From Sulfitobacter indolifex (lineage in GTDB: Bacteria; Pseudomonadota; Alphaproteobacteria; Rhodobacterales; Rhodobacteraceae), in NCBI RefSeq assembly GCF_022788655.1, contig NZ_CP084951.1:2356001-2420000 (forward strand): DNA of 64,000 nt, in the 5' to 3' direction. Of the stretch, positions 55,537-64,000 are shown one piece after another. A program made the translations under genes and the position numbers. Below the pieces are notes generated by a model that was given only the letters and a program-made list of their open reading frames with translations, did no database searches and was not told the origin of the DNA. Each line of letters starts with the position of its first letter. The stretch's first letter is position 1.

Positions 55537-56502
55537 ATGTTTTACAAAAGCTTGAAAACCACCCTTGGTGTTGCGCTTGGCGCAGCCATCCTTGGCACAT
55601 CCGTCGCGGCGCAGGACTTTCCAATGCGCGACATTCGCCTGATCGTCCCTTGGCCCGCCGGCGGCGGCGCCGACGCGATCTCGCGCAAAATCAGCAACCT
55701 TGCCGAGCAGGACTTGCCGAAATCGATCTATGTGGAAAACATCGCCGGTGCGGTTACCGCGACGGGCCTGATCCAGATGACGAACGCACGCCCCGATGGG
55801 CATACCGTCGGTGTGCTGACCTATGACAGCGTCATCACCCTGCCCCGCGGCCAAATGGTGCCGGGCTATTCGCTCGACAATATGAAGCCAATCGCGCGCA
55901 TCACCTCTGAGGCTGATGCGATTGTCGTCTCCAAACATTCGGGGATTGAGAGCTACGAAGACCTAATCGCCCGTGCCAAAGAGAACCCTGGCGAAGTGCG
56001 TGTCGGCGTGGCTCCCAAAGGCTCCGGCCCCTACCTTTCGGTGATGCAGCTGGAAAAACTGCTTGATGTGGATTTCAACGTCATCACCTATGCAGGCTCG
56101 TCCAGTGCCGAAGCCGAGGCGTTGCTCTCGGGCGAGTTGGATGCGGCCATCTCGAGCCTTGGTGACTTTAGCGGCATCCTAGCCTCTGGCGACGCCAAAG
56201 GTGTGGTCGAACTGACGGGCGTGCAGAACGCCACCTACACCGATGTGCCGACGCTGAAATCCAAGGGCCACGACTTGCAGACCGGCAGCTTCATTGTACT
56301 CGCAGCACCGGCTAACACGCCGGACGAGGCGGTCGAGACGCTGGAGACCACGTTCAAGACAGCCTATGACAGCGCGGAATTCCAAGACTGGCTGGCACAG
56401 ATTGGCGTGACAGCCGATTGGCTGGGTTCTGGCGAAGTCAACGCTTGGATCGACGAGCTGCAGACCAAGACGTTCACGCTGATGGACGAACTGGAATTGT
56501 AA
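55537..56502 (+). CDS. tctC: Tripartite tricarboxylate-type transporter binding protein
   Basis: A 321-residue periplasmic binding protein. The signal peptide is about 1-25 (ending SVAAQD), followed by RLIVPWPAGGGADAISR, the family signature, and GSGPYLSVMQLEK. GAGGAGG precedes the ATG. It supplies ligand, probably a carboxylate, to the TctA/TctB membrane unit. Confidence 0.92.
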   Translation: MFYKSLKTTLGVALGAAILGTSVAAQDFPMRDIRLIVPWPAGGGADAISRKISNLAEQDLPKSIYVENIAGAVTATGLIQMTNARPDGHTVGVLTYDSVITLPRGQMVPGYSLDNMKPIARITSEADAIVVSKHSGIESYEDLIARAKENPGEVRVGVAPKGSGPYLSVMQLEKLLDVDFNVITYAGSSSAEAEALLSGELDAAISSLGDFSGILASGDAKGVVELTGVQNATYTDVPTLKSKGHDLQTGSFIVLAAPANTPDEAVETLETTFKTAYDSAEFQDWLAQIGVTADWLGSGEVNAWIDELQTKTFTLMDELEL

Positions 56503-56517
56503 GCCACCACGCCCACC

Positions 56518-56547
56518 ATGTCTTCGGCTCCTAGGGGTCGAAGACAT
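56518..56547 (+). other. Stem-loop after tctC
   Basis: ATGTCTTCG and CGAAGACAT form nine perfect pairs around a twelve-base loop in the 200 bp gap between tctC and tctB. It may favour a tctC-only message. Confidence 0.6.
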
Positions 56548-56702
56548 CCCCCCTGTCGGGGTCAGAGACGCAGTGTCACTGATCACAAGCCGGTTTTTCA
56601 AGCTTTGGGATCGAACAAGCGGCCAACTGCCGCAATCGCACCCACCGCACTGACAGCCGCCTTGCGCAGACGCCCCTATCACACCCAGTCCGGGAGACGA
56701 CG

Positions 56703-57164
56703 ATGCTTTTAAACAGGCAATTGGTATTTCTGTATGTCACTCTTGCAGTGTCTGTTGGCTATTTGGTGACGGCGCTCAGCTTGGGCGCACCGATCGCCGA
56801 CAACGGGCTGACGCCGGCCTTTTTTCCGATCCTTGTAGGCTGTGCGGCGATTGTTTTTTGCAGCATCCTCATTGTGCAAGCGCTGCGGGTCCCGCCCGAG
56901 ACTGCGCCCCAGACCGATGCCGCGGACGAGGAGCGCAGCTACACCCATGTTTGGGTGGTGGTGGCGATTTTCTTCTACATCGTCGCTTTCAGAACTTTGG
57001 GCTATTTCCTGTCGTCGGGCCTGTTCGTCTTTGCACTGATCCTGCTGTTTTCAAAGTTCGAAAAGCTGGTCCTCAAGGCTGTCATATCGGCGGCGATCGT
57101 TGGGGTCGCCTTTGTCATGTTTCAACAATTGTTCGGGGTTCGCCTCCCGACACTGTGGGGTTAA
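56703..57164 (+). CDS. tctB: Tripartite tricarboxylate transporter small subunit
   Basis: A 153-residue membrane protein with four spans, of the TctB type. It includes DNGLTPAFFPILVG near residues 30-43 and FFYIVAFRTLGYFLSS. It starts after GGGAG and ends 3 bp before tctA. Confidence 0.9.
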   Translation: MLLNRQLVFLYVTLAVSVGYLVTALSLGAPIADNGLTPAFFPILVGCAAIVFCSILIVQALRVPPETAPQTDAADEERSYTHVWVVVAIFFYIVAFRTLGYFLSSGLFVFALILLFSKFEKLVLKAVISAAIVGVAFVMFQQLFGVRLPTLWG

Positions 57165-57167
57165 GTC

Positions 57168-58697
57168 ATGGATTTCATCATCCTCGTATTCAGCAGCTTT
57201 TCCCTGCTGGCCGATCCGGTCAACTTTACTTATGTGATCCTTGGCTTTGTCATCGGCACGATCTTTGCCGCCATTCCGGGGCTGACCGCGACACTGGCGA
57301 TGGCGCTCTTGCTGCCCCTCACCTACACACTTAGCGTTGAGACCGCGCTGATGGCCTGTGCCAGTATCTATATGGCCGGCATGTGCGGCGGGTCTATCAC
57401 CGCGACCACGATCAATATCCCCGGCGCACCATCCTCAATGATGACCGCGCTCGACGGCTATCCGATGCAGCAGCAAGGCAAAGGCGCGCTGGCGCTCGGC
57501 CACGCGGCACTCGGCTCCATGTTCGGCGGTGCCGTGGGTGCGCTTTTGTTGATCGCACTTGCGCCCTTCGTGGCCGAACTGTCGCTTTACGTCAAAACCA
57601 CGGGCAAGTTCTCTCTCTTGGCCTTTGCTTTGATCGTTGTCGTGATTGCGCAACGGGGACGCATCCCGCAAGCCGGTCTTGCGGCTTGCATTGGCCTGAT
57701 GCTGGCGACGGTCGGGCTTGATGCGATGGAGCCGATCACCCGCTTTACCTATGGCTATTCCAGCCTCACGGCTGGGATCGATCTGATGCCCGTCATCATC
57801 GGCACCTTCGCCATTGCCGAAGTGCTGACCCAAGCAAGCGCGCGCACGGATATCACTGCCGCCGCCGCAGCCGCCGGTAAGGTCAAGATCCGTCGCCGTG
57901 ACTTCCTGCCGCCATGGTCGGACATCCGCAAAATCGGGTTCGGTTGTTACTTTAAATCCTGCCTGATTGGTTATTTCGTCGGCACGTTGCCGGGTGCGGG
58001 CGGCTCGATGGGATCGTTCCTCGCCTATACCGAAACCGTGCGCACCTCGACGGAGCCTGAGACCTTTGGCAAGGGCAACCCAAAGGGCATCGCCGCCTCT
58101 GAAAGCGCCAACAATGCGGTCTGTGGTGGCGCCATGGTGCCGATGCTGACCTTTGGTATTCCCGGCGATCCGATCACCGCGATTATGCTAGGCGTGCTGG
58201 TGATTAACGGCATTCAACCCGGACCGCAGTTGATGACCGATCAAGCGGGGCTTATTGCGCCGATGCTGGCCGCCTTGTTGTTCAGCGCGGTGGTACTGAT
58301 CCCCCTAACGTTGTGGCTGATTGGGCCATACTTCATCAAAATCGTCTCGGTCCGTAAGGATGTGCTTTATGCGGTGATCGCGCTTTTGGCGGTCGTGGGC
58401 AGCTATGTCGCCACCTACTCGACCTTCCAGATGTTCATGGCGCTGGCGATGGGGGTTCTGGCCTTCTATCTGCGCCGCAACGGTTTTCCGGTCATCACCA
58501 TGCTGCTGGGGTATATCCTTGGGCCAAATCTGGAAGAATTCCTGCGCCGCTCGCTGGCGCTGTCGAACGGGGATCCGACGACCTTTTTCACCAATCCCGA
58601 CAGCCTGTTCTTTGTCGCGCTGACGCTGGTGTTCGTCTACTTCTTGGTGATCCGCACGCCGACAAAGAAGCCAGCTGTCGTCAATAGCAAGTCGTAA
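57168..58697 (+). CDS. tctA: Tripartite tricarboxylate transporter large subunit
   Basis: A 509-residue membrane protein with about eleven spans. The family blocks GGSITATTINIPGAPSS and GTLPGAGGSMGSFLAY are present. It is the translocating unit of the TctCBA sodium-driven importer. A strong hairpin follows. Confidence 0.94.
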   Translation: MDFIILVFSSFSLLADPVNFTYVILGFVIGTIFAAIPGLTATLAMALLLPLTYTLSVETALMACASIYMAGMCGGSITATTINIPGAPSSMMTALDGYPMQQQGKGALALGHAALGSMFGGAVGALLLIALAPFVAELSLYVKTTGKFSLLAFALIVVVIAQRGRIPQAGLAACIGLMLATVGLDAMEPITRFTYGYSSLTAGIDLMPVIIGTFAIAEVLTQASARTDITAAAAAAGKVKIRRRDFLPPWSDIRKIGFGCYFKSCLIGYFVGTLPGAGGSMGSFLAYTETVRTSTEPETFGKGNPKGIAASESANNAVCGGAMVPMLTFGIPGDPITAIMLGVLVINGIQPGPQLMTDQAGLIAPMLAALLFSAVVLIPLTLWLIGPYFIKIVSVRKDVLYAVIALLAVVGSYVATYSTFQMFMALAMGVLAFYLRRNGFPVITMLLGYILGPNLEEFLRRSLALSNGDPTTFFTNPDSLFFVALTLVFVYFLVIRTPTKKPAVVNSKS

Positions 58698-58705
58698 CCA
58701 ACCCT

Positions 58706-58736
58706 GGGACCGCCCCTTTTCTGAAGGGGCGGTCCC
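58706..58736 (+). terminator. Terminator hairpin after tctA
   Basis: GGGACCGCCCCTT and AAGGGGCGGTCCC form a thirteen-pair stem with a five-base loop (TTCTG), followed by TTAGATT. Confidence 0.78.
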
Positions 58737-58835
58737 TTAGATTGCTGCCACGCGCGTGCCGCCCCCCCTGTATTTTAATCAAATGCGGTTTATAAGGGTC
58801 ACTCCGAACGCCGGGCCACAAGCAAGGAGATCACT

Positions 58836-59537
58836 TTGTCAGAGACACGTCGCCCCTCACTGGCAGATCAAGTGTACGATCAGCTCCTGACAAAGATCCT
58901 CGAAGAGGAATATCCGGTACACAGCCGACTACCGACCGAAGAAATGCTGGCCGAGAGCTTTGGCGTGTCGCGACCCGTTGTGCGCGGGGCGCTGTCGCGA
59001 CTTAGAGACGATGGCATCGTGCAATCACGGCGTGGGTCGGGCAGCTATGTTCTGCGCCGTCCCGACCGCGAATTGATTAGCTTCGTACCGCTGGAGTCGG
59101 TTTCAGACGTTCAACGCTGCTATGAGTTTCGCATTGATGTCGAAGGTGCCGCCGCCGCTTGGGCGGCACGGCGCCGCGATGATGAGGATCTGGCCGCGAT
59201 GGATGCGGCCTATCTTTTGATGGAACAGACCTATCAGCAAAACGCTCTTGGCGTTGATGCGGATCAAAGCTTGCATTTGGCAATTGCCCGTGGCGCCAAG
59301 AACCCGTTTTTCTCGTCTGTGCTGGAATCTTTGAGCGAGCAAATTGCCTATGGCGTTAGGCTGTCGCGTTCACTCACCCTTCTGGACGCCCCCGTCCGGC
59401 AAGAGCTGGTGTTGGCAGAGCATCGCGCGGTACTCGAGGCGATCCGCCTAAAGCAACCCGACGTGGCACAGGCCACAATGCGCCACCATATCACCGCCGC
59501 AAAGGACCGGATGTTTGTGGATGCGCAAGAGGACTAA
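58836..59537 (+). CDS. GntR-family (FadR-type) regulator
   Basis: A 233-residue regulator. The N-terminal winged helix has LPTEEMLAESFGVSRPVVRGALSRL; the C-terminal FCD domain (about 90-225) has the metal-binding residues in QSLHLAIA and EHRAVLEAIR. The start is a TTG after AAGGAG with seven bases spacing. It likely controls the preceding RraA/dehydrogenase/tctCBA genes, from which it is separated by a terminator. Confidence 0.88.
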   Translation: MSETRRPSLADQVYDQLLTKILEEEYPVHSRLPTEEMLAESFGVSRPVVRGALSRLRDDGIVQSRRGSGSYVLRRPDRELISFVPLESVSDVQRCYEFRIDVEGAAAAWAARRRDDEDLAAMDAAYLLMEQTYQQNALGVDADQSLHLAIARGAKNPFFSSVLESLSEQIAYGVRLSRSLTLLDAPVRQELVLAEHRAVLEAIRLKQPDVAQATMRHHITAAKDRMFVDAQED

Positions 59538-60347
59538 CGTGGTAGCGCGCCGCATGATGAGGCTAGAAGTGGGATGAGACGTCTAGTCAGAAAATGCCGG
59601 AACGGTCGTGCGCGCGGTTTGTCCCCTTTGGAAGCAGAGTTGAGTTGCGCAAGACGCTGAACGCCCCCCTCCTCGTTGGAACGGGCCTAGAGTAGATTAA
59701 GCGACGGCTCCCAAGCGGCGATCGAATTGCGCCAATTCGTTTCCCGGCCACCGGAATGAGCCCGATCTTACCGTGCTGAGCTTGAAACTATTCGCAGTTA
59801 CAGCATCGCATACATTGCAGGTGACGGCCTTTCTAGACTTTGACCGGCCATCGCATGTCGCGCTGCAGCTTCCCGGAAGCAGGCGTTAACTGGTATTCTA
59901 ATTTCTCAATCCACAAGCGGCTCTCAATGCGCAGTTGCCGATCCGAACACTGCATGTTAGCCGGGCCAAAGCCATTCCTGGGTATGCTGCCCAGGTGTCG
60001 GTTAGGGCTGGCTCGGTGATTGCACACCTTGCCAGCCTGAACAGAAACGGTCCTCAGCGGACCTTCATGCTCGGCGTGGCGAATGACCGGTCAGAGCACA
60101 TCGGCATGGGAACGCCTGCCGTTTATACGCATCCATATCCAACAGCGCGGCTGCCTCGTGTTTTTTTGCGCTGCTGCTCAGGTCAGCAGCCGATTGGCCC
60201 ATCTCGCCACCGCGCCATTTCCCCGCCTTGATGCAGGTCAATACTGACCCCCTGGCTTTATGCGAACCTGACACCGCACCGAAATCGATTGCCGCACAGC
60301 GGCGCGCGCTAGCACCTTTTCGCAACACTTAAAGGTATTCTTCCGAC
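59538..60347. other. 810 bp intergenic region without recognisable gene
   Basis: Neither strand has an open frame with both a ribosome binding site and family features. It may hold decayed sequence, but no particular source is recognised. A G/C hairpin GCTGCTCAGGTCAGCAGC is near 60172-60190. Confidence 0.45.
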
Positions 60348-60761
60348 ATGAAAAAACGCTCCTCCCTCATCGCTCCGCTCGGTCTCCTGCTCCTGACCGC
60401 TTGCACCGAAGACACCATCGCCGGACCCAATGCGGTTCAGAACGGGCAGGAAATTTACGCGAAGGAATGTTCCGCATGCCATGGCGCGCAAGGCAGAGGA
60501 TCTGGACCTGCGTCTTATGACCTAGGTGTGGCGCCGCCTGATTTGGCGGGACTTCAGCGGCGCAATGACGGCTATTTCCCCCGCGAGTTCGTTCGCCGCT
60601 TCATCATGGGGCGCCTTGAGAAAGACGACCCGGCGTCTCCGATGCCGGACTTTTCTCAGGTCGGCCTGCGGCATGTTTATCCGAACGGCGGGGCCAATGG
60701 CGAAGTACTGGAGACCGATTTTGCTGACCTGCTCGACTATCTCGAAGCGATCCAAGAATAG
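60348..60761 (+). CDS. Lipoprotein c-type cytochrome
   Basis: A 137-residue exported cytochrome. The signal peptide ends in the lipobox LTAC (Cys19), haem c attaches at C41-C44-H45 (CSACH), and M99 in PMPDF is a likely axial ligand. It would carry electrons at the periplasmic face of a membrane. It precedes the M50 protease gene by about 200 bp with no clear terminator. Confidence 0.87.
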   Translation: MKKRSSLIAPLGLLLLTACTEDTIAGPNAVQNGQEIYAKECSACHGAQGRGSGPASYDLGVAPPDLAGLQRRNDGYFPREFVRRFIMGRLEKDDPASPMPDFSQVGLRHVYPNGGANGEVLETDFADLLDYLEAIQE

Positions 60762-60959
60762 GCTTGCGCGGCACGCTGGACAAATTTGCTCGCAGGGTCG
60801 GTGCCTTTCAAAGGATGGGAATGCCACCTGCCCGCCTCTGGGCTGCACGATCTTTGCAACATCACTGCGATAGGCTTCGGAGAACTGTGACATGCGACCC
60901 TCATCACGGCTTATTCAAACCACGCGTTCAGGCTGGAACGCCAAACCGCGGAGGACAGA

Positions 60960-62084
60960 ATGTGGGGTAACTCTTTGAAGGTCGCGCGACTTAACGGCAT
61001 CGATATCACGTTGGATCCCAGCTGGTTTCTGATCGCGATCTTGATCATATGGAGCCTCGCCACGGGCTATTTCCCGGCCGAATTGCCCGAGGCCAAGCCC
61101 GCAACCCTTCTCTTCCTTGCAACAATTGCCATGCTGGGTCTGTTTGGCTCAATTGTCTTGCATGAACTGGCGCATGCCTTTGTCGCAGGCCACTTTGGGC
61201 TGAGGGTCCGCCGCATAACTCTGTTTCTGTTCGGCGGGGTCGCGGAGCTCGAATCTGAGCCGGTGAGCGCAAATACCGAATTCTGGGTCGCCATTGCGGG
61301 CCCAGTGGCCAGCCTGTGCATCGCGTTGGCCTTTTGGGGTTCTGGCTATATCGCCCTGCTCATTGGGGCATCCGCCCCGTTGAGGTCCGTTCTCGGTTAC
61401 CTTACCGCGCTCAACATCACCCTTGCTCTCTTCAACTTGTTACCGGCATTCCCGATGGACGGCGGGCGAATTTTGCGCGCGTGGCTATGGAGCCGCAGTG
61501 GCGATTTTCTGGCGGCGACGCGGCAGGCCATCAAGGCCTCAAAGGCCCTCTCCTATGCGATTGCAATATTAGGCTTGCTTGCGGCTTTTTCGGGGGCTGT
61601 AACCTTGGGCCTATGGGCTATCTTCATTGCGCTTTTCTTGTTGGCGGCCGCGCGATCGACCTTGGCCAATTTGGAAAAAAACAAAGCATTTGAAGGCCGG
61701 GCTGTCTCTCAACTTATGAGCCGCGACCCTTGGACAGTGTCACCGAACCTGTCCTTGTCGGAATTGGTAAATGACGTCTTCCTGAAGCACGCGATCAGCT
61801 TTGTGCCCGTAGTCGAAGACGGTGCTCTGCTCGGGTATGTTGATACGCAGATCGTGCGTAAGATCGACCGTGAGAATTGGACTACTACAAAAGTCGACGA
61901 TGTTGTTGAAAGCTGCAGTGACGCAAATACCGTTGACTACGACATGTCAGCCACAGAACTCATAGCCAAGTTCGTGAGCAGCGGACGGCGCAAATTCCTT
62001 GTCGTCGATGCGCAGGGCCTCGCTGGGGTGGTGTCGCTCTCGGACATGGTCTCGGTTCTGAACATCTCGAAAGAAATCGGATAG
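60960..62084 (+). CDS. M50 (site-2-type) membrane protease with CBS region
   Basis: A 374-residue intramembrane zinc protease. HELAH (H68, E69, H72) and the third ligand D167 in FPMDGGR are intact, in a four-to-six-span core (about 20-230). The C-terminal 130 residues form a CBS-domain pair (VSQLMSRDPWTVSPNLS, later VVDAQGLAGVVSLSDMV), which may sense nucleotides. GGAGGA precedes the ATG. Substrate unknown; it lies among redox and regulator genes. Confidence 0.9.
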   Translation: MWGNSLKVARLNGIDITLDPSWFLIAILIIWSLATGYFPAELPEAKPATLLFLATIAMLGLFGSIVLHELAHAFVAGHFGLRVRRITLFLFGGVAELESEPVSANTEFWVAIAGPVASLCIALAFWGSGYIALLIGASAPLRSVLGYLTALNITLALFNLLPAFPMDGGRILRAWLWSRSGDFLAATRQAIKASKALSYAIAILGLLAAFSGAVTLGLWAIFIALFLLAAARSTLANLEKNKAFEGRAVSQLMSRDPWTVSPNLSLSELVNDVFLKHAISFVPVVEDGALLGYVDTQIVRKIDRENWTTTKVDDVVESCSDANTVDYDMSATELIAKFVSSGRRKFLVVDAQGLAGVVSLSDMVSVLNISKEIG

Positions 62085-62271
62085 CTTATAAGACGGTCCC
62101 GAAGCGGGTCTGCGACCTGAAAGTACTGCAAAAGCGGACCCGCTTGCATGAATAAACCTCAGGGTTCTCCGAAGCCCTCATGCGGGGGGACAGCCAAGCC
62201 TCCGAGTTCAAGGTTTTGCGCAAGGCCTATCGGCAGGCCGATCTCGCAAAGGCATTTCACGCTCTACTCGA

Positions 62272-63015
62272 CTAATGATGGTCCAATTCGACAGCGCTTT
62301 CTGTCAAAATATACCCGATGCCGCGCACCGTCTTGATTAACAGCGGGCGAGAGGCATCCCGCTCAACCTTCTTGCGCAGGCGTGCTACCTGATTGTCGAT
62401 GGTGCGGTCCAAAGGGGCCCATTCCTGACCGTCAATCAGGTCCATTAACCGGTCCCGGGACAAGGGCTTCTTGGCATTCTTCAGAAAGGCCGCCAGCAAT
62501 TTAAAGTCCGCGGTTGTCAAATCGCAATCCTCGCCCTGCCGATCAACGAGCAGCATGCGATCCAACCTGATCTTCAACCCATCGAGGGACAACCACGGCG
62601 CATCCGATGTATCGCTGTCTCTGTCGGTGGTCTCAGCTGGCATGGGCCTGCTGCTCCGGCGCAAGACCGATCGGACGCGGGCCAAAACTTCGCGGACATG
62701 GAAAGGTTTGGTAAGATAGTCGTCTGCCCCCAACTCCAAACCGACCACGCGGTCAATCACATCGTCTTTCCCGGTCACCATAACAATCGGCACGTCATGA
62801 GTACGGCGCAGCTCTCGCAGGATATCGAGCCCGTTATCCGCGCCGAGGTTCAAATCCAATGTGACCAGATCAAACGCGGCCGCCCCAAAGGCATCCCGGA
62901 CACTTTGGGCGCTTTCAGCCTCAACCACGCGATAGCCGTCCCCTTCAAGACAACGCCTTAGAAGGGTTCGGATTCTCACATCATCATCAACGACAAGGAT
63001 CTTTTTCTCGGCCAC
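62272..63015 (-). CDS. OmpR-family response regulator
   Basis: A 247-residue regulator. The receiver domain has D54 in VTLDLNLG, the acidic pair DDD near residues 10-12 and K in YLTKPFH; the winged-helix domain (about 150-235) has LLAAFLKNAKKPLSRDRL and LRKKVERD...IKTVRGIGY. The start is a GTG at 63015 with a weak ribosome binding site. No cognate kinase is visible in the adjacent genes. It is divergent from the Crp/Fnr gene. Confidence 0.92.
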   Translation of the reverse strand: MAEKKILVVDDDVRIRTLLRRCLEGDGYRVVEAESAQSVRDAFGAAAFDLVTLDLNLGADNGLDILRELRRTHDVPIVMVTGKDDVIDRVVGLELGADDYLTKPFHVREVLARVRSVLRRSSRPMPAETTDRDSDTSDAPWLSLDGLKIRLDRMLLVDRQGEDCDLTTADFKLLAAFLKNAKKPLSRDRLMDLIDGQEWAPLDRTIDNQVARLRKKVERDASRPLLIKTVRGIGYILTESAVELDHH

Positions 63016-63099
63016 GGCTACAACCTACAGACACCTTTGTTTTTATAGATTGAAAACTCAATCGTGACCACCCGGTTGGCACGCAGGGCCACCCCCGCG

Positions 63100-63122
63100 A
63101 CAAACCGTTACAAACCGATACA
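63100..63122. promoter_or_regulatory. Tandem 10-bp direct repeat between response regulator and Crp/Fnr genes
   Basis: CAAACCGTTA is followed at once by CAAACCGATA, a direct repeat of ten-base period typical of OmpR-type binding sites. It lies 85 bp upstream of the response regulator GTG and 65 bp upstream of the Crp/Fnr ATG. Confidence 0.5.
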
Positions 63123-63186
63123 CCAGCAAAGGTATCGCTGCGACACCTGCCTGTGAATGTGACTGCACACAACAAAGGGCGGTCAC

Positions 63187-63870
63187 ATGTACGTAACACT
63201 CTTCAACGAATTCGCACCTGCAACCATCGTGTCGGTGCCAAGCCGGCAGCAAAATGGGGCTGCGGGATCACCGTCCAGGAAAAGCCAAGGCGCCGGCGCG
63301 CATCTGTTCCGAGAAGGCGACGCTGCGGCCTCCATATATGAGATCGTCTCCGGCGTCTTTCGCCTGACGCGCGTCCTGGGCAATGGCCGCCGTCAAGTCA
63401 TTGCGTTTGGCTTTCCGGGGGACACCATCGGTTTCCCCAAAGGGGCCTGCCATCACACCGATTGCGAAGCAATCACCGCGGCCGAAGTTATCGTCCATCG
63501 CCGGAATGCCCTTGATACAGTCGATGGAGATCATGAGACCCACCAGCGCCTCTTGAACGCCGCCCTGCGCGAAATCTCTGCGATGCAGGATCACTTCATG
63601 ATGCTTGCCCGCAAGTCGGCCAAAGAAAAGATGGCCTCTTTTCTGGTGACCTTAGCAGAGCGCAATGGCACGCCCATTGGCGGCTACACATCTTGTTCGC
63701 TGCCCATGAGCCGGGCGGATATCGCAGATTTCCTTGGCCTTACGGTCGAAACCGTCAGCCGCACCTTAACCCGCCTGCGCAAGGAAAATATGATTGCCTT
63801 GGAAAACCCCCAGACCGTTCTCATTCGCGACATGCGGGCCCTGATCTCAGCCTCGCAAGTGAGCGAATAG
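63187..63870 (+). CDS. Crp/Fnr-family regulator, FNR-box recognition type
   Basis: A 227-residue regulator. A cyclic-nucleotide-binding-like domain (about 35-120) has FREGDAAASIYEIVSG and FGFPGDTIGF; the helix-turn-helix at about 172-200 carries E188, S191, R192 (VETVSRTLTRLRKE), the residues that read TTGAT/ATCAA. There is no N-terminal Cys cluster for an Fe-S centre, so it is nearer FixK/DnrD-type than true FNR. AAAGGG precedes the ATG. Confidence 0.88.
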   Translation: MYVTLFNEFAPATIVSVPSRQQNGAAGSPSRKSQGAGAHLFREGDAAASIYEIVSGVFRLTRVLGNGRRQVIAFGFPGDTIGFPKGACHHTDCEAITAAEVIVHRRNALDTVDGDHETHQRLLNAALREISAMQDHFMMLARKSAKEKMASFLVTLAERNGTPIGGYTSCSLPMSRADIADFLGLTVETVSRTLTRLRKENMIALENPQTVLIRDMRALISASQVSE

Positions 63871-63934
63871 CGGCCGGGGTGCCCAAGGTCGGGGCCATGA
63901 GCGCTTCGCCATCTCCGCAAGCCACTATGTGGGT

Positions 63935-63948
63935 TTGATTTGAATCAA
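63935..63948 (+). promoter_or_regulatory. Perfect FNR/FixK box
   Basis: TTGATTTGAATCAA matches TTGATnnnnATCAA exactly. It lies downstream of the Crp/Fnr gene and would serve a gene starting beyond 64000. Confidence 0.75.
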
Positions 63949-64000
63949 GTTGCGATCCGATCCCGAACGTTAGGCTCCTGCACAGGTTTGGCATGCGGAG

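Noticed and set aside
62102..62145. Nine-base inverted repeat AAGCGGGTC/GACCCGCTT after the M50 protease gene
   Set aside because: The 26-base loop and lack of a T-run make it weak as a terminator; left out of the feature list.
62180..62275. Short plus-strand frame MRGDSQASEFKVLRKAYRQ... between the M50 protease and response regulator
   Set aside because: Looks protein-like, but only 31 codons, no clear ribosome binding site and no family; possibly the tail of a lost gene.
1..64000. tRNA, rRNA and CRISPR search by eye
   Set aside because: No cloverleaf-like T-loop/acceptor combination, rRNA signature or regularly spaced repeat was found; a short RNA gene could still be missed without a scan.

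Overview
The window is a 64 kb, high-GC chromosomal segment of an alphaproteobacterium, most likely a member of the Roseobacter group (Rhodobacterales). Four things point there: a SAM/SAH-type riboswitch in front of metK, the miaB, phoH-ybeY-corC-lnt and metK neighbourhood, an Irr regulator next to fabA with fabB and fabI nearby, and a psd-pssA-pmtA lipid set. No rRNA, tRNA, CRISPR array, intact transposase or phage gene was seen. All gene calls rest on reading translated sequence and motifs; no database search was possible.

Layout. 1-4748 (minus): phoH, ybeY, corC and lnt, very tightly packed, followed by metK, which runs off the left edge and carries its own riboswitch. 4869-5796 (minus): a small lipoprotein and an OmpA-domain protein sharing a sequence module. 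6202-8890: a small exported protein, miaB, and a glycosyltransferase-like protein. 9158-11259: phospholipid synthesis, from phosphatidylserine to phosphatidylethanolamine to phosphatidylcholine. 11294-16707: irr, fabA, a reversed two-gene insertion (NAD-binding protein and aldehyde dehydrogenase), then fabB and fabI. 16892-28538: housekeeping and catabolic genes, including an RNA methyltransferase, an FKBP isomerase, an overlapping haloacid dehalogenase / hydrolase / PLP dehydratase operon, pcaD followed by a decayed pcaB remnant, an MFS exporter, an alcohol dehydrogenase, glucokinase with glycerate kinase, and a cell-wall hydrolase. 29102-30653 (minus): a haem cluster with a 44-residue leader ORF, hemP, an IsdG-like haem monooxygenase and a ChaN-like protein.

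31636-43413 is a C-P lyase locus: the importer phnCDE1E2, the repressor phnF, then phnGHIJKLN and phnM, with a 2H-phosphoesterase-like gene between phnN and phnM. It would import phosphonates, couple them to ribose triphosphate, cleave the C-P bond and recycle the ribose. 43637-52056: a hybrid histidine kinase, an SH3 lipoprotein, a class II amidotransferase, a poly-gamma-glutamate hydrolase-like protein, and a polyamine-type ABC importer.

52717-59537 is an accessory-looking catabolic block: an RraA-like protein, a ketoglutarate-semialdehyde-type dehydrogenase, the tricarboxylate-type transporter tctCBA and a GntR regulator, separated by long AT-rich gaps. 60348-63870: a lipoprotein cytochrome c, an M50 protease with a CBS region, an OmpR-type response regulator and a Crp/Fnr regulator. 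A perfect FNR-type box at 63935-63948 belongs to a gene beyond the right edge.

No single element can be proven to be an undescribed system. The strongest candidates are the RraA / semialdehyde dehydrogenase / TctCBA block, the haem cluster with its coupled micro-ORF, the twin-module lipoprotein and OmpA pair, and the 2H phosphoesterase-like gene in the C-P lyase locus.
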